DNA of 64,000 nucleotides from Ruegeria sp. R13_0 (GCF_017743995.1 NZ_JAGHRB010000008.1:124001-188000), one strand, 5' to 3'; counted from the stretch's first letter, positions 8,884-18,612 are shown. The notes: generated by a model from the sequence alone, not told the origin. Numbers and translations: made by a program.

Positions 8884-10970
8884 GCTCCAAGCGTTTTCAG
8901 GGCGGCTAACATCTTCTTGCGCCCGACTTCTCCGGTGTCGTTCACAGCAACCTGGCCCGCGTTGAGATAGATTAAGCGATCGGCAATGTTCAGAAACGAA
9001 CGATCTGCTGTCGCGATGATCACCGTGCGATTTCTGGCCTGCTCCTTGACCCAGGTTTTGAATGCCTGCCGGCGCGTGTCGTTCAGCCCATTTGTCGGTT
9101 CCGAGAACAGATAGACCGAGGCTGGTCGCGCCATGCTGCGTGCAAGGGTGAGAGATTTCAAAATCTCGTCGGGCATTTGCGAAAGGGCTTCGTCGGAAAG
9201 GCGCGTCTGCACACCGTCTGGCAAAATGCTGTGCCCTTGTCGTAAGCCCATCCGATCCAGCGAGTCTTGAATTTCCATGTCGGAAAGGGACGGCGCAGCC
9301 AAACGAAAATTCTGCGCAACTGTGCCGTAGAAGAGGGATTTCTCGTAGGTGGCATAGGTGACCGATTTACGCAGCTCGTCCCGTGCGATTTGGCGGATGT
9401 CGATCCCGTCATGTTCGATCGTTCCCCCAATCGGGGATGCCAGACCATCGATCAGATCCAGAACAGCAGTCCGAGCGGCCGTGTCGCTGCTGAGCATGAC
9501 CACGAGTTCACCAGGATTAAATGCCATACTGATTTGCGACAGGATTGGTGGGCGAAGTGGGTCCGGGCGATGTGTCACTGAGGAAAACGAAATGGAACCG
9601 TTCAGTGCTTTTTGGTGGGACAAGCCGAGCCCAAGCTCCATCTCTTGCGGCAGGGACAGCACCCGGTCTGCCTGCTCGCGACTGGCCTGGAAAGACAAAA
9701 GCTGCGGAAATCCGGAATACAGCGCCTGTAGTGGTCCAAAGATCTTTGACACCAACGCGATTGAGGCGATCAGAGCGCCAAAACTCAATGACCCGGACGT
9801 GGCGGCATGTGCGCACAAAATAATTGCACCGGTTGTGGCCAAGGCCGCAAGCGTTTGCCCCAATGACTGCGCAAGTGCTTGGAATTGCCGAGCGCGCTTT
9901 GTGCTTTCCTCACCGGTTTCGATCAAGGGCATGCAGCGCTGGAGCCACCGCGTTTGCATGCCGAGGCTTGCGAAGGCGCCTTGATGGATGATCGCGTCTT
10001 GTACCGCCAGCTGGCTGTGCGCGGCGTCCTGTGCCGCTTTCTTATCAAGTTGTTTCTGGCGCGGGATCGTGATCAATCTCAAGATGGCCAAAGCCACTGC
10101 CAGCCCAAGTGTCCAAAGCCCAACGCTTGGCGCAAGATAGAGCAGAACGGCAAGGAACAGTAGGGCAAAGGGCAGGTCCAGAAGCGTGGTGATCATCTGC
10201 CCGGTAAACATCTCTCGCAGGGTCTCGAACTGGCGGAACCGGGACAGGTGCTGGTTCACGTCTGAGCTTTGCATTTGGCCCAGTGGCAGCGACATCAGCT
10301 TTCGGAACAAGGCTGTCATCAGCTTTTGTTCGCCGCGCCAGCCAATATATGTCAGCGCGCGCGTGCGCATGTTGCGAAAGCCCATGTCTGTTGCCGCGAT
10401 GACGGCGACCCCAACGGCCAGCGACAGCAGCATATCAACCGATCCCGACGGGATGATCATGTCGTAAACGGCCATGATCAGCAGCGGGGCGAAAAGGCCC
10501 AGGATGTTGCTGAGCATGGAGACAAACAAAAGACCCGGCAGGATCGGGCGGAGGTCACGAAAGGCCTGTGTTACGGTGATCTGCGTTTTCGCGCTGAGGT
10601 CAAAGGCAAAATGGTCGATCCGAAACAGGGTGCACAGGTGACAGGGAAGCTTTTGGAACCGTGGATTTTCCGCCGTTGCATCGTCAACCAGCACATGCGC
10701 GCCTTTTCTGTCCAGCGCGAGAAAAGCTGGCCCATGATCGGGTACGACCAAGGTCGGGCAGTCAGAGGCTGCGATCTCGTGCATCCGACACCTGACGTGT
10801 GCGAATGGTATTCCGAGATTTTCCAGGGTTTGTTTGATGTCCCCCGGCTGCAAGCGTTGGGAAAAGTGCGGAAACGCTTCGATCAGGCTGTCTCGGTCAT
10901 GTTTCCAACCGCTTGCCTGCAGTAGCGATTGGAAAAGCTGAGTGGTTTTTTCAATCGTCAAAGTGGTCAT
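8880..10970 (-). CDS. T1SS-type ABC exporter with a degenerate ATPase domain
   Basis: A 696-residue protein with the layout of a type I secretion permease/ATPase: C39-like domain without a catalytic Cys (1-130), membrane domain (about 140-425), nucleotide-binding domain (455-690). The ATPase motifs are lost. The Walker A position reads LSSDTAARTA (493-502), with no glycine-rich loop and Arg for Lys. The signature reads LSQMP (596-600). Walker B VYLFSEPTNGLN has Ser623 for Asp, and the H-loop His is Asp656. The reading frame is full length, so this is not a decayed pseudogene. It overlaps both neighbours by 4 bp. Export powered by this protein alone is unlikely. Confidence 0.88.
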   Translation of the reverse strand: MTTLTIEKTTQLFQSLLQASGWKHDRDSLIEAFPHFSQRLQPGDIKQTLENLGIPFAHVRCRMHEIAASDCPTLVVPDHGPAFLALDRKGAHVLVDDATAENPRFQKLPCHLCTLFRIDHFAFDLSAKTQITVTQAFRDLRPILPGLLFVSMLSNILGLFAPLLIMAVYDMIIPSGSVDMLLSLAVGVAVIAATDMGFRNMRTRALTYIGWRGEQKLMTALFRKLMSLPLGQMQSSDVNQHLSRFRQFETLREMFTGQMITTLLDLPFALLFLAVLLYLAPSVGLWTLGLAVALAILRLITIPRQKQLDKKAAQDAAHSQLAVQDAIIHQGAFASLGMQTRWLQRCMPLIETGEESTKRARQFQALAQSLGQTLAALATTGAIILCAHAATSGSLSFGALIASIALVSKIFGPLQALYSGFPQLLSFQASREQADRVLSLPQEMELGLGLSHQKALNGSISFSSVTHRPDPLRPPILSQISMAFNPGELVVMLSSDTAARTAVLDLIDGLASPIGGTIEHDGIDIRQIARDELRKSVTYATYEKSLFYGTVAQNFRLAAPSLSDMEIQDSLDRMGLRQGHSILPDGVQTRLSDEALSQMPDEILKSLTLARSMARPASVYLFSEPTNGLNDTRRQAFKTWVKEQARNRTVIIATADRSFLNIADRLIYLNAGQVAVNDTGEVGRKKMLAALKTLGA

Positions 10971-12691
10971 GCGGCACCTCTCTTAATGCGGCACGCTTCA
11001 TCAGTGTCCTGATGGGCATCCTCTTGCCATTGAAGCAGATCGGAGGTCTGGGGATTGCCCAGCTGGGCGGATTGATCTGTCAACTGCCGCAACCGGGGGT
11101 CGGGGCTTGCGACCACCAAAGAGGGGCGTGGCGACAGCGTTTTCAAACAGGTGGCCAAGGCCTGGCGCTCCGGCGCGTCCAGAACAGACGAAGGTTCATT
11201 CATCAGTAATATCTGAGGGCGCAACGCAAGCGCTCGAGATAGCGCGATCAGTTGTCGGTTGACCGGATCGCTCTCAAAACTCGATCCCTTGCCAAGCTGG
11301 GTATTGTAGCCTTCCGGCAGCCCGTGAACACGCTGCTCCAAACCAAGCGTGGCAGCGATCTGTTTGGCATATTCAGCCCTTTCGGCGCCGCCAAACGCGG
11401 TCAGATTGTCCAGCAAGGTTGCTGAAAGGATCGCAGGGTCGCGCTCCAGCGCCACTATCCCGCCCCGACCAACAAGGGCGGGCCGTTCAGTTGTTGCAAC
11501 CTCATCAATCAGGCAAGAGCCAGCGTTGGGCTTTTGGTTGCCCTGAATGGTCGCAAAGAGGGCATCGACCATCCAGCTTTCTTCCGCCTCTATCAGTATT
11601 CCAGTGCCAGCTGGCACGTGAAAATTCACGGGGCGACTAGCGATCTCTTTGTTTTGCGGGTGCAACAAGCATAGCCCTCCGACCCGTAGATCACCCTTCA
11701 GTTTTTTGTGCCCGATCCAGCTTGGCAGTTGCTGAGAGATACTGTCCATTTCGCGTAGTTTCCGCCGGGACAAAGCGACACTTTCTGACTGAACCCAGAT
11801 CGCCATGATTTTGGTCAAAGGCTGAATGATACGACCATTCAAAAGCATACAGGCCGCCAATTCGGCGATTCCGATCATGTTCTGAATGACCAGATACGCC
11901 CCCAGCAAGCCCATTGCAGCAACCATGATCTGCCCGAAAACAGCGCCAAAATTCTGCGCAAAGCCTGAGAACAGGATCAGCTTGCGGCTGACGTCTACGG
12001 TCTGGTCCTCCAGCAACTCAAACCTTCGGGCCATCTGAGGCTCCATCCGGTTGGCTTTAACCGTGGACAGGCTGGACAGCAGGGCCGATAGGAACGCATA
12101 TCGACGGGTATCCAGCGCCTTGCGACGCTCAAACAGGGACCACTGAAGGTGTTTCATCACCCCCGCAAACACCAAAACGATGCAGAACGCAGCGGCCGGG
12201 ACCAGAACCAACCACCCTCCGATCAAGCCGATCATGAGGGCGAACAGGATCGTAAAGGGCAGATCAATGGCGAGCGTCTGGCTCTGACCTGATTGGTGTT
12301 CTCGCAGTTGGTTGATCGCCATGTATCGGTCGAAATAGGTACTGGCGGTATCCTGAGCGAAACGGATCGGATTTGCGTTCAAAACCTGTTCAAGGAACCG
12401 GCGCTGACGGGCGATGGCACTTTCTTCGGCTGCGGTCGTCAACAGAACAGAACGCGCCCAACGCAACGCAAACTCAAGTCCTGCACCGATCACCAGTGCC
12501 CAGGTCAGGATTCGTAACGTATCGGTCGATTGAAAGGGGATGATGCGGTCGAAGATCAGCAGAATGGTGATTGGCGCCAGAAGGGACAAGATATTCAGGG
12601 AAAGCGACGCCGCCAGAAGCGGAATACCCATCCGCAGCCTTGTTCTGCGCTTGACTGCTTTGTTCGCTTTCATGTGTTCACGTCCATTCAT
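10967..12691 (-). CDS. Second ABC exporter-like protein with a degenerate ATPase domain
   Basis: A 574-residue ABC half-transporter with no C39-like domain: membrane domain about 20-310, nucleotide-binding domain about 335-545. It too lacks ATPase motifs. Walker A is replaced by GILIEAEESWMV (364-375), the signature by FESDP (472-476), the Walker B Asp by Asn498 (ILLMNEPSS), the Q-loop Gln by Glu, and the H-loop His by Pro530. The D-loop (SSVLD) and overall fold landmarks remain, so selection seems to keep the domain. It is first in the operon with the other ABC protein and HlyD, suggesting a heterodimer. GGGGAC lies upstream of the ATG. Confidence 0.87.
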   Translation of the reverse strand: MNGREHMKANKAVKRRTRLRMGIPLLAASLSLNILSLLAPITILLIFDRIIPFQSTDTLRILTWALVIGAGLEFALRWARSVLLTTAAEESAIARQRRFLEQVLNANPIRFAQDTASTYFDRYMAINQLREHQSGQSQTLAIDLPFTILFALMIGLIGGWLVLVPAAAFCIVLVFAGVMKHLQWSLFERRKALDTRRYAFLSALLSSLSTVKANRMEPQMARRFELLEDQTVDVSRKLILFSGFAQNFGAVFGQIMVAAMGLLGAYLVIQNMIGIAELAACMLLNGRIIQPLTKIMAIWVQSESVALSRRKLREMDSISQQLPSWIGHKKLKGDLRVGGLCLLHPQNKEIASRPVNFHVPAGTGILIEAEESWMVDALFATIQGNQKPNAGSCLIDEVATTERPALVGRGGIVALERDPAILSATLLDNLTAFGGAERAEYAKQIAATLGLEQRVHGLPEGYNTQLGKGSSFESDPVNRQLIALSRALALRPQILLMNEPSSVLDAPERQALATCLKTLSPRPSLVVASPDPRLRQLTDQSAQLGNPQTSDLLQWQEDAHQDTDEACRIKRGAA

Positions 12692-12853
12692 TTGTCCCCA
12701 AGTTCTGGGGTCGAGGCTTTTAAGAACGTGTAAACATCAGGTCGCGTGATGCGCTGAATTTAGAAAAAATTGCATGTATTTCAGTAACTTTCGAGAAAGC
12801 TCCGCGTGCTACTGGTTTTTGGGAATCGTCTTTAGGTAAATCGGGGTTTTGCG
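12692..12853. promoter_or_regulatory. Divergent promoter region, ABC/HlyD operon and surface protein
   Basis: A 162 bp AT-rich spacer between two divergent units. It must hold both promoters. A short inverted repeat CTTTC-GA-GAAAG lies in its middle. No sigma-factor consensus could be assigned with confidence. The shared region suggests co-regulation of the exporter-like operon and its probable substrate. Confidence 0.5.
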
Positions 12854-15800
12854 ATGAAAAAGCCGGACATCAATCTGAATTTTCAAGCGAATTCCGCGAA
12901 GTCTGCGCAAAGCGAAAAGCAGGATATTGCAGAACATCTTTCACGGGCACCTGCAAGTTCGGCTGAGGACCCGACCAGGAGTACTCTGCATACGGGCGAA
13001 CAGGCGCAAGGGGTGCTGGATGAAGCCCAGATCAATGGCGGGGCCCCTTCGGCTGGTGTCAATTTCGCTGAAAACGCGATGGTTGAAAAAAGTGCTGATT
13101 CAGACAGAACAGGCGCACCGCAAAACGTTGTCGCGCGGGCTAATTCGTCTGTGAACACAAGCCGATCTGGCGAAAGTGGGCAATCGGACTATCAAGGGAT
13201 GGTCTCCTCTGCGGACACAACTGTCGGACCGCTTCCTACTGCCGATGTATCGGCCGAGTTGCCTGAACTTTCGGCTGCGGTCGAGCCGAACGCGCCCAAC
13301 CCTCCGACAATTTCTGCGACTTTGCCCCCTCAGTCATTGGAAGAACAAAACCAAGCCCCCAAAGATGTCATGCTCGACGGCTCAAGCCTATCAGAGAATG
13401 ATGAAGGCGCGGTGGTCGGGACCATTACGGTGTTTGATCCAGATTCGGATGGGCCGCATCAGTTTGAGGTGTCTGATCCTCGGTTCGAAATCGTCGACGG
13501 TCAGTTGCGGTTGAAGCCCGGCGTTGCGCTCGACCATGAAGACGCAGGCAGTGTTGAGGTGGATGTCACCGTTACGGATGAGGGCGGGTTGAGCTTGACT
13601 GAGCGTTTCACAATCGACGTTGCAGATGTGAACGAAGGCCCGGAAACTGTGTCTTTGGACAACACAACCCTAGCCGAAAACGCGATGGGGGCGACGGTCG
13701 GAAACATTTCCGTCGTGGATCCTGATCTGAATGACACCCAAAGCTATGAGATCTCGGATGAACGCTTTGAAATCTCGGACGGGCAATTGCACTTGCGACC
13801 CGGTATCTCGTTGGATCATGAGGCCGAAGATCACATTGAAATCAGTATCAAAGCGACCGACGCCGGAGGTTTGAGCGTCACCGAAACATTCTCGATATCG
13901 GTTCAGGATATCAACGAAGCGCCGATTGATCTGACTGTTCAAAACGGAACAGAAAACCTGATCCGGAACGGCAGCTTTGAGGAATTCGACCTTGCACAGG
14001 GCCGGTGGAGGGGGTTTGACGATGATCAATCCGGTGCCTGGACCGATGCCAACGGGATCGAGATATGGGACCGCCTAGGAGGGCTGCAGGCCTCGGACGG
14101 TGATCAGGTAATGGAGATGGACCATGGCTGGGGCATGGATAGCATCTCTCAGGTTGTGCAGACGCAAGAGGGGCAGCTCTATGATCTGGGCCTCGACCTG
14201 CGCGAACGCCTTGCGAATGGCACCGATACGGTTGAGGTGTATTGGAGCGACACTCTGGTTGCAGAACTTGATCCCAAATCGTCGGATTGGGAGACGTTCC
14301 AACTACAGGTTGTCGGTACGGGTCAGGACAAGCTGGAACTGCGTGAGGCCGAAGGCCAGAATGACTCCTATGGCGCGTTGGTTGACAATATCACTCTGAC
14401 CGAAGCGCAGTTGACCGTGGCTGAACATGTCGCGGGTGCCGTGGTTGGTCAGGTTCGGTTCGATGATCCCGATCATGGTGATACGCACCGTGTCGAGGTT
14501 TCGGATGACAGGTTCGAAGTGATTGGCGGGCAGCTACGTCTGAAACCGGATGTGGCGCTTGATCGCATTGAGGCTGAGGCCTTGACGGTTGATGTGACTG
14601 TCGTTGACGAAGGCGGGCTAAGCACGACCGAGACATTTTCGATCTCTGTTGCAGACAGGCCCGACATGTCGATCAGCACCGGGTTTCACGCCAAATATTT
14701 CGATGTCGACCACAGCGTAACGCGACTAGAGGACGTGAACTGGGACGCGCCCGCCACGCATCAAGAGGTTACGACGGAGATTGACTACGAAGTTGGCCGC
14801 GGGTCCTTTTGGGAAGACGGGTCACGAAACACGTTCGGCGTTGAGGTCACCGGAACGGTACAGGTTTCCGAGGGCGGGATGTTCACTTTTCATCTCGGAG
14901 CAGACGAAGGCGCGATGCTGATTGTTGATGGAGTGCCGGTTATCAACGAGGACGATTCACATGGATATCAAACACGGTCGGGCCAGATTGATCTCGAACC
15001 CGGAGCGCATGCTATCGAGGTTCGCTATTTTGAGAATTCGGGCGAAGCAGGCCTGAAACTGGAATGGGATGGCCCCGGCCTTGACGGCCGACAGCTTGTT
15101 TCGGCCCCGGATGTCGCTCAGGCGCAGGTCGTGGCGGGGACTCCGCTCGCTTTCGATATCGACACAGCAGCTCTGGAAATTGGCCACGATACCCTTTTTT
15201 CCTTGGATGGATTGCCGTCGGGAACGCAGGTTGAAGTGGACGGTCAGACCCATGCTGCCGGTCCAGACGGGACAGTAGAAATGGGCAGCTGGCAGGGGGG
15301 CGCGCTGACCATACAGCCTCCATTCGATTTCTCGGGCTCTATTGATGTGGGGGTACGCTCCTCCACTCCAACCGAATTAGGTGGTAGCCAAGACGCTGTC
15401 CAGACAGTGTCACTCGAGGTTCACCCGGCGCAGGTTTTTGCCCCGACTGCGCAAGTGACTGGAGGATTTCAGGCCCGTTACTTCGACGTGGAAAGTAGGC
15501 TGTCAAAATTGGACGACATTGATTGGAGTGCCGACCCGACACACCAGGAAATTGTGTCTGAAATTAACTACAAAAACAGCGCTGACTCGTTTTGGGAAGG
15601 CGGATCAAAAGACACATTTGGCGCCCGCTTGGAGGGGCGCATTTCGGTCGAAGAAGGCGGCACATACACGTTCTTTGCCGGAGGGGATGATGGCGTCGTA
15701 TTGTTCGTCAATGGTATCGAGGTGATCGAGAATGATGGTCTCCACGCCTATAGGACCCGAGCCGGTCAGATCGAGCTCGACCCGGGCATCCATGATATCG

Positions 15801-16405
15801 AGGTTAGGTATTTCGAAAATTACGGGCATGCGGGGCTAAAACTGGAATGGGATGGCCCTGATACAGAGGGCCGCGCCTTGGTGCAGGCGGACCCGGGACT
15901 GGCGATTGAAGAAAACGGGACCTTGGCGCTTGGCATTGACCTTGCGGGCGCAAGTGAACAGGCGGACGTGGCAATTGAGGGGTTGCCAGCCAACAGCCTG
16001 ATCGTCGGTACTGAGACGGCGGTGATGTCGAATGGGGGGCTGGTTGATGTAACAGGCTGGGATATCGGCTACCTTGAAATCTCGCCGCCACCGGGGTTTG
16101 AGGGCGCAATTGAGGGCCAGATCGTGATCTCGGATACCGGCTTTAACGGCGCGCCGGTGACATCGACAACGGCGTTTTCGATGGAGGTTGGAGATGTTGT
16201 TACGCTTACGAAACTCGACGCGCCGGATGAATTCGAGTTTTTTGCGAATGCCTCGGGCAACGGGGATGTAGCATCTTGGGATGCTGATTCATCCGATGCC
16301 GCGCAGGACGACGCTGACGATGTTCTGAATGAAGACGTAATCTCGCCCTCACATTCCGAGATCACGAGTATCGAGACAGAGGCCTATGAAAGGGTCGATT
16401 GGTAG
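12854..16405 (+). CDS. Large surface protein with cadherin-like and two PA14 domains
   Basis: A 1183-residue acidic protein without a signal peptide, as expected for a type I substrate. Domains in order: low-complexity start (1-165), two cadherin-like repeats (about 170-357, with VDVTVTDEGGLS motifs), a jelly-roll module starting NLIRNGSFEEF (about 360-516), a third cadherin-like repeat (518-605), PA14 domain 1 (610-735), a linker domain, PA14 domain 2 (870-1000), and an acidic tail. PA14 domains usually bind glycans, so adhesion is the likely role. There are no RTX nonapeptides, so the export signal is unclear. It is divergent from the degenerate ABC/HlyD operon and is its likely partner. 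Confidence 0.8.
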   Translation: MKKPDINLNFQANSAKSAQSEKQDIAEHLSRAPASSAEDPTRSTLHTGEQAQGVLDEAQINGGAPSAGVNFAENAMVEKSADSDRTGAPQNVVARANSSVNTSRSGESGQSDYQGMVSSADTTVGPLPTADVSAELPELSAAVEPNAPNPPTISATLPPQSLEEQNQAPKDVMLDGSSLSENDEGAVVGTITVFDPDSDGPHQFEVSDPRFEIVDGQLRLKPGVALDHEDAGSVEVDVTVTDEGGLSLTERFTIDVADVNEGPETVSLDNTTLAENAMGATVGNISVVDPDLNDTQSYEISDERFEISDGQLHLRPGISLDHEAEDHIEISIKATDAGGLSVTETFSISVQDINEAPIDLTVQNGTENLIRNGSFEEFDLAQGRWRGFDDDQSGAWTDANGIEIWDRLGGLQASDGDQVMEMDHGWGMDSISQVVQTQEGQLYDLGLDLRERLANGTDTVEVYWSDTLVAELDPKSSDWETFQLQVVGTGQDKLELREAEGQNDSYGALVDNITLTEAQLTVAEHVAGAVVGQVRFDDPDHGDTHRVEVSDDRFEVIGGQLRLKPDVALDRIEAEALTVDVTVVDEGGLSTTETFSISVADRPDMSISTGFHAKYFDVDHSVTRLEDVNWDAPATHQEVTTEIDYEVGRGSFWEDGSRNTFGVEVTGTVQVSEGGMFTFHLGADEGAMLIVDGVPVINEDDSHGYQTRSGQIDLEPGAHAIEVRYFENSGEAGLKLEWDGPGLDGRQLVSAPDVAQAQVVAGTPLAFDIDTAALEIGHDTLFSLDGLPSGTQVEVDGQTHAAGPDGTVEMGSWQGGALTIQPPFDFSGSIDVGVRSSTPTELGGSQDAVQTVSLEVHPAQVFAPTAQVTGGFQARYFDVESRLSKLDDIDWSADPTHQEIVSEINYKNSADSFWEGGSKDTFGARLEGRISVEEGGTYTFFAGGDDGVVLFVNGIEVIENDGLHAYRTRAGQIELDPGIHDIEVRYFENYGHAGLKLEWDGPDTEGRALVQADPGLAIEENGTLALGIDLAGASEQADVAIEGLPANSLIVGTETAVMSNGGLVDVTGWDIGYLEISPPPGFEGAIEGQIVISDTGFNGAPVTSTTAFSMEVGDVVTLTKLDAPDEFEFFANASGNGDVASWDADSSDAAQDDADDVLNEDVISPSHSEITSIETEAYERVDW
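14681..15865 (+). repeat. Duplicated PA14 domain (two copies within one gene)
   Basis: The segments about 14681-15080 and 15461-15865 encode two PA14 domains of nearly the same design: G-F-x-A-x-YFDV start, a THQE turn, SFWE-G-S, DTFG or NTFG, and an end with GLKLEWDGP. The DNA copies have diverged, which points to an old duplication. Confidence 0.75.
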
Positions 16406-16417
16406 TCCGTGGCTGGG

Positions 16418-17770
16418 TTATTCGGACGTGGTTATGAAAAAATAGACCCATTCGCCTTTGAATTCTGGGTCCTTGGCGCTGGCGTCAGCGACTCGGTCCT
16501 TGAGAAATTCAAGGTAGGGTCCCGCCGGTTCGATCAGGGGTCTTTCCTCTTCAAAGAGGGGGGTCGACGCCGCAAAGGCCACTGCGATTTCTTGTCCGTA
16601 TGGAGGGCCGATAGTTATGAAAAGGCCGGGGTCGCCTTGTTTTTCAGCGCCAACTTTGAATGCAGATTTGGCGGGTGTTCGCGCAAGAGGGACCGATGCG
16701 TTTGGGCTAAGGTGTATGACCTGACCGTCGGCGTCGAAATAGTCGACATAGATATAGGCGTCGTAGTCGGCTCCGGTCAGATCAAGGACCAGTTGCTGAC
16801 CTGAAGCGTAGCGAAACTCTCGCGTGTGAATATCATCTCCCACCAATAAGGGGTTGGTGATCTGGTCAGTAGATTGTGGCAAGCCCACATCGACAATCCC
16901 GCTGAGCGCGCCGCATTGGGGTCGGGGAAGGATCAGCAGATTGTCTGTGACCTGAATATTGGCCCCCATCTGCGCCTGAAGCGCCGACAGGACAGGCCCG
17001 CGAAGGCCGTTTTCTGGGATATGACCGATCAGTTCGAGCGTATTTGTTTCTGGACGGAACTGCACCTGAAGGCGTGAGCAGGGTACCTGGGCCAGCAGGC
17101 CATCTATGCCATCACGCAGGTCTTCAGCTGCTTGGCCCGCATCTTCGGGTCGCGTGAAACTTTGAAAGGCAGCGAGGCTTACGGGATCAATCGGGGAATC
17201 GCCGGTTGCCGAAAACACATCAGCTGCCTTGGCCTTTGGGACGTCCGGTTGGGTTTGGATCAAAGCGACGGGCTGCGCCTGCACCGCCTTAGCGGCATCG
17301 AAAGAAGGTTGAGTCACCGCCACTGTATCTGTCGGTGCGCGGTTGGATGATAACGTGGTCGTTGGCAACTCGGCTGAGGCCAGAGATACCGCAACCGCCT
17401 GTTCGGCAACGACAGGTTGCGGCTTGTCCGGAACGGCCGCCAGAGCTTGCGTTTGGTTGGCCACCTGGTCGCTGGTCGCGAGGCTTAGGGCATTTGCGGC
17501 AATCTCTGGGGCCGAAGATTGTGAAATAGAGCCCTGCGCCAATCGCGCGCCGCTTGTTTCTTCGGTTGAGGTCGCCTCTGCATCCGGCTGCGTCTGCGCT
17601 GCGGTGCTTTGTTTCACCTGATGCGCCGAAAGCTGCATCCTTGTTTCCGGTACGGGCTGCTCGATCACGGGTTCAGGCTCCGTAGACCAAAGCAGAACGA
17701 CCGCAGCCACTGCGTGAACGGCAACCGAACAGAACAGCGCGACGCCCCATATCAGCGGAGTGCGCGTCAC
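16418..17770 (-). CDS. TonB-like anchored periplasmic protein with BON-like and DUF4384 modules
   Basis: A 450-residue protein. The N-terminal anchor (6-28) has Ser15 and His19 in the TonB-type SxxxH pattern. A long Ala/Gln/Pro-rich spacer follows (about 30-200). There is no TonB C-terminal domain. Instead there is a BON-like segment with two cysteines (215-290; Cys231, Cys286) and a DUF4384-like domain (about 315-445, with AYIYVDYFDADGQVIHLSPN). It ends the operon secreted protein-ExbB-ExbD-ExbD, so it is probably the energised partner of that motor. The PpkA-type kinase at 52506-54698 has a related C-terminal module, suggesting a T6SS role. The exact function is unknown. Confidence 0.75.
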   Translation of the reverse strand: MTRTPLIWGVALFCSVAVHAVAAVVLLWSTEPEPVIEQPVPETRMQLSAHQVKQSTAAQTQPDAEATSTEETSGARLAQGSISQSSAPEIAANALSLATSDQVANQTQALAAVPDKPQPVVAEQAVAVSLASAELPTTTLSSNRAPTDTVAVTQPSFDAAKAVQAQPVALIQTQPDVPKAKAADVFSATGDSPIDPVSLAAFQSFTRPEDAGQAAEDLRDGIDGLLAQVPCSRLQVQFRPETNTLELIGHIPENGLRGPVLSALQAQMGANIQVTDNLLILPRPQCGALSGIVDVGLPQSTDQITNPLLVGDDIHTREFRYASGQQLVLDLTGADYDAYIYVDYFDADGQVIHLSPNASVPLARTPAKSAFKVGAEKQGDPGLFITIGPPYGQEIAVAFAASTPLFEEERPLIEPAGPYLEFLKDRVADASAKDPEFKGEWVYFFITTSE

Positions 17771-18177
17771 CGGACCGGTCCCGGAGGTGTAACGACCAGC
17801 ACCACATCCCGCGCGCCCATCGCTTCGAACTTGGCGATCAAGGGCAAGACCTCACGCAGGGCGGCAGCCTGATGGGCGTTTATCCGCAGCAGCAGGTCCG
17901 GCTGTTCCGTCAGCGCCTCCTCGACCGATAGTGCGATCTGATCCGCCGAAAGTTCTGTTCCGTCCAGGGCCAATTGGCCATCAGCGCTCACCGATAGGGT
18001 CAATCCTCCTGCTGGCATATCCGCTCCGGATTGCGACACCGGCGGGGTCACGTCGAATGGCGCGGTGGCGTCCATGCGTCCGATCAGCATGAAGAAGACC
18101 AGTAGGAAAAAGACGACATCTATCAGGGCGATGATGGTCTCGGGGTGATGGCGCGGGGCGGGGCGGGTGATCCTCAT
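17767..18177 (-). CDS. exbD: ExbD/TolR-family subunit of the second Ton-like motor
   Basis: A 136-residue ExbD-family protein with one membrane helix (about 14-37). The proton-carrying Asp is present in ETIIALIDVVFFLLVFF. A periplasmic domain follows. It overlaps the neighbouring genes by 4 bp on both sides, so its amount is probably tied to theirs. It is one of two ExbD proteins in this operon, and unlike the unit at the start of the window both keep the Asp. Confidence 0.9.
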   Translation of the reverse strand: MRITRPAPRHHPETIIALIDVVFFLLVFFMLIGRMDATAPFDVTPPVSQSGADMPAGGLTLSVSADGQLALDGTELSADQIALSVEEALTEQPDLLLRINAHQAAALREVLPLIAKFEAMGARDVVLVVTPPGPVR

Positions 18178-18602
18178 GGGCGCGCCTCCAGCCGGACGAC
18201 GCGCATGTTGGTCACGCCTGCGCGGGTGACGACGTCCATGACAGTAACCAGCGCCTGCATGCGGGCACTGCCGGTGGGTAGAACGATCACCGGAGTTGCC
18301 GGGGCCTGGGCTATCCTGTCGGACAACAGTGACTCAAGCGCCTCAGAGGTCAGCGCTTGCCCGCGGAAATAGGGCGCTCCGTCGCTTCCGATACGGATCA
18401 CCACGGCGCTGGCGGGTTCACCCGAGGTGCCGGAGGCTGCTGGGCGATCCGATTGAGCCAATGCCGGGATCATGTCGAGGTTCAGATAAGTCGAGGTCAC
18501 CATGAAGAACACCAGCAGGATCAGCATCACGTCGATCATCGGCACCAGCGAGATCAGGGGCCGTGTCGGTCTGCGTCTGTTCAGGCTAGGCTCGGTGGAC
18601 AT
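18174..18602 (-). CDS. exbD: ExbD/TolR-family subunit of the second Ton-like motor
   Basis: A 142-residue ExbD-family protein. The membrane helix reads LVPMIDVMLILLVFF, with the conserved Asp. The periplasmic part is the typical small ExbD domain with a short insertion after the helix. It lies 10 bp after exbB and overlaps the next exbD by 4 bp. Together with ExbB it should form a proton-driven stator of the ExbB/ExbD type. Confidence 0.9.
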   Translation of the reverse strand: MSTEPSLNRRRPTRPLISLVPMIDVMLILLVFFMVTSTYLNLDMIPALAQSDRPAASGTSGEPASAVVIRIGSDGAPYFRGQALTSEALESLLSDRIAQAPATPVIVLPTGSARMQALVTVMDVVTRAGVTNMRVVRLEARP

Positions 18603-18612
18603 GTGTGAACCC

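Noticed and set aside
8880-12691. Annotation of the two ABC genes as pseudogenes
   Set aside because: Both frames are full length with no frameshift or stop and overlap neatly with their neighbours. Only the ATPase motifs are changed, so a functional but altered role is more likely.
12854-16405. RTX-type calcium-binding toxin
   Set aside because: No GGxGxDxLx nonapeptides are present. The domains are cadherin-like and PA14, so toxin is not supported.
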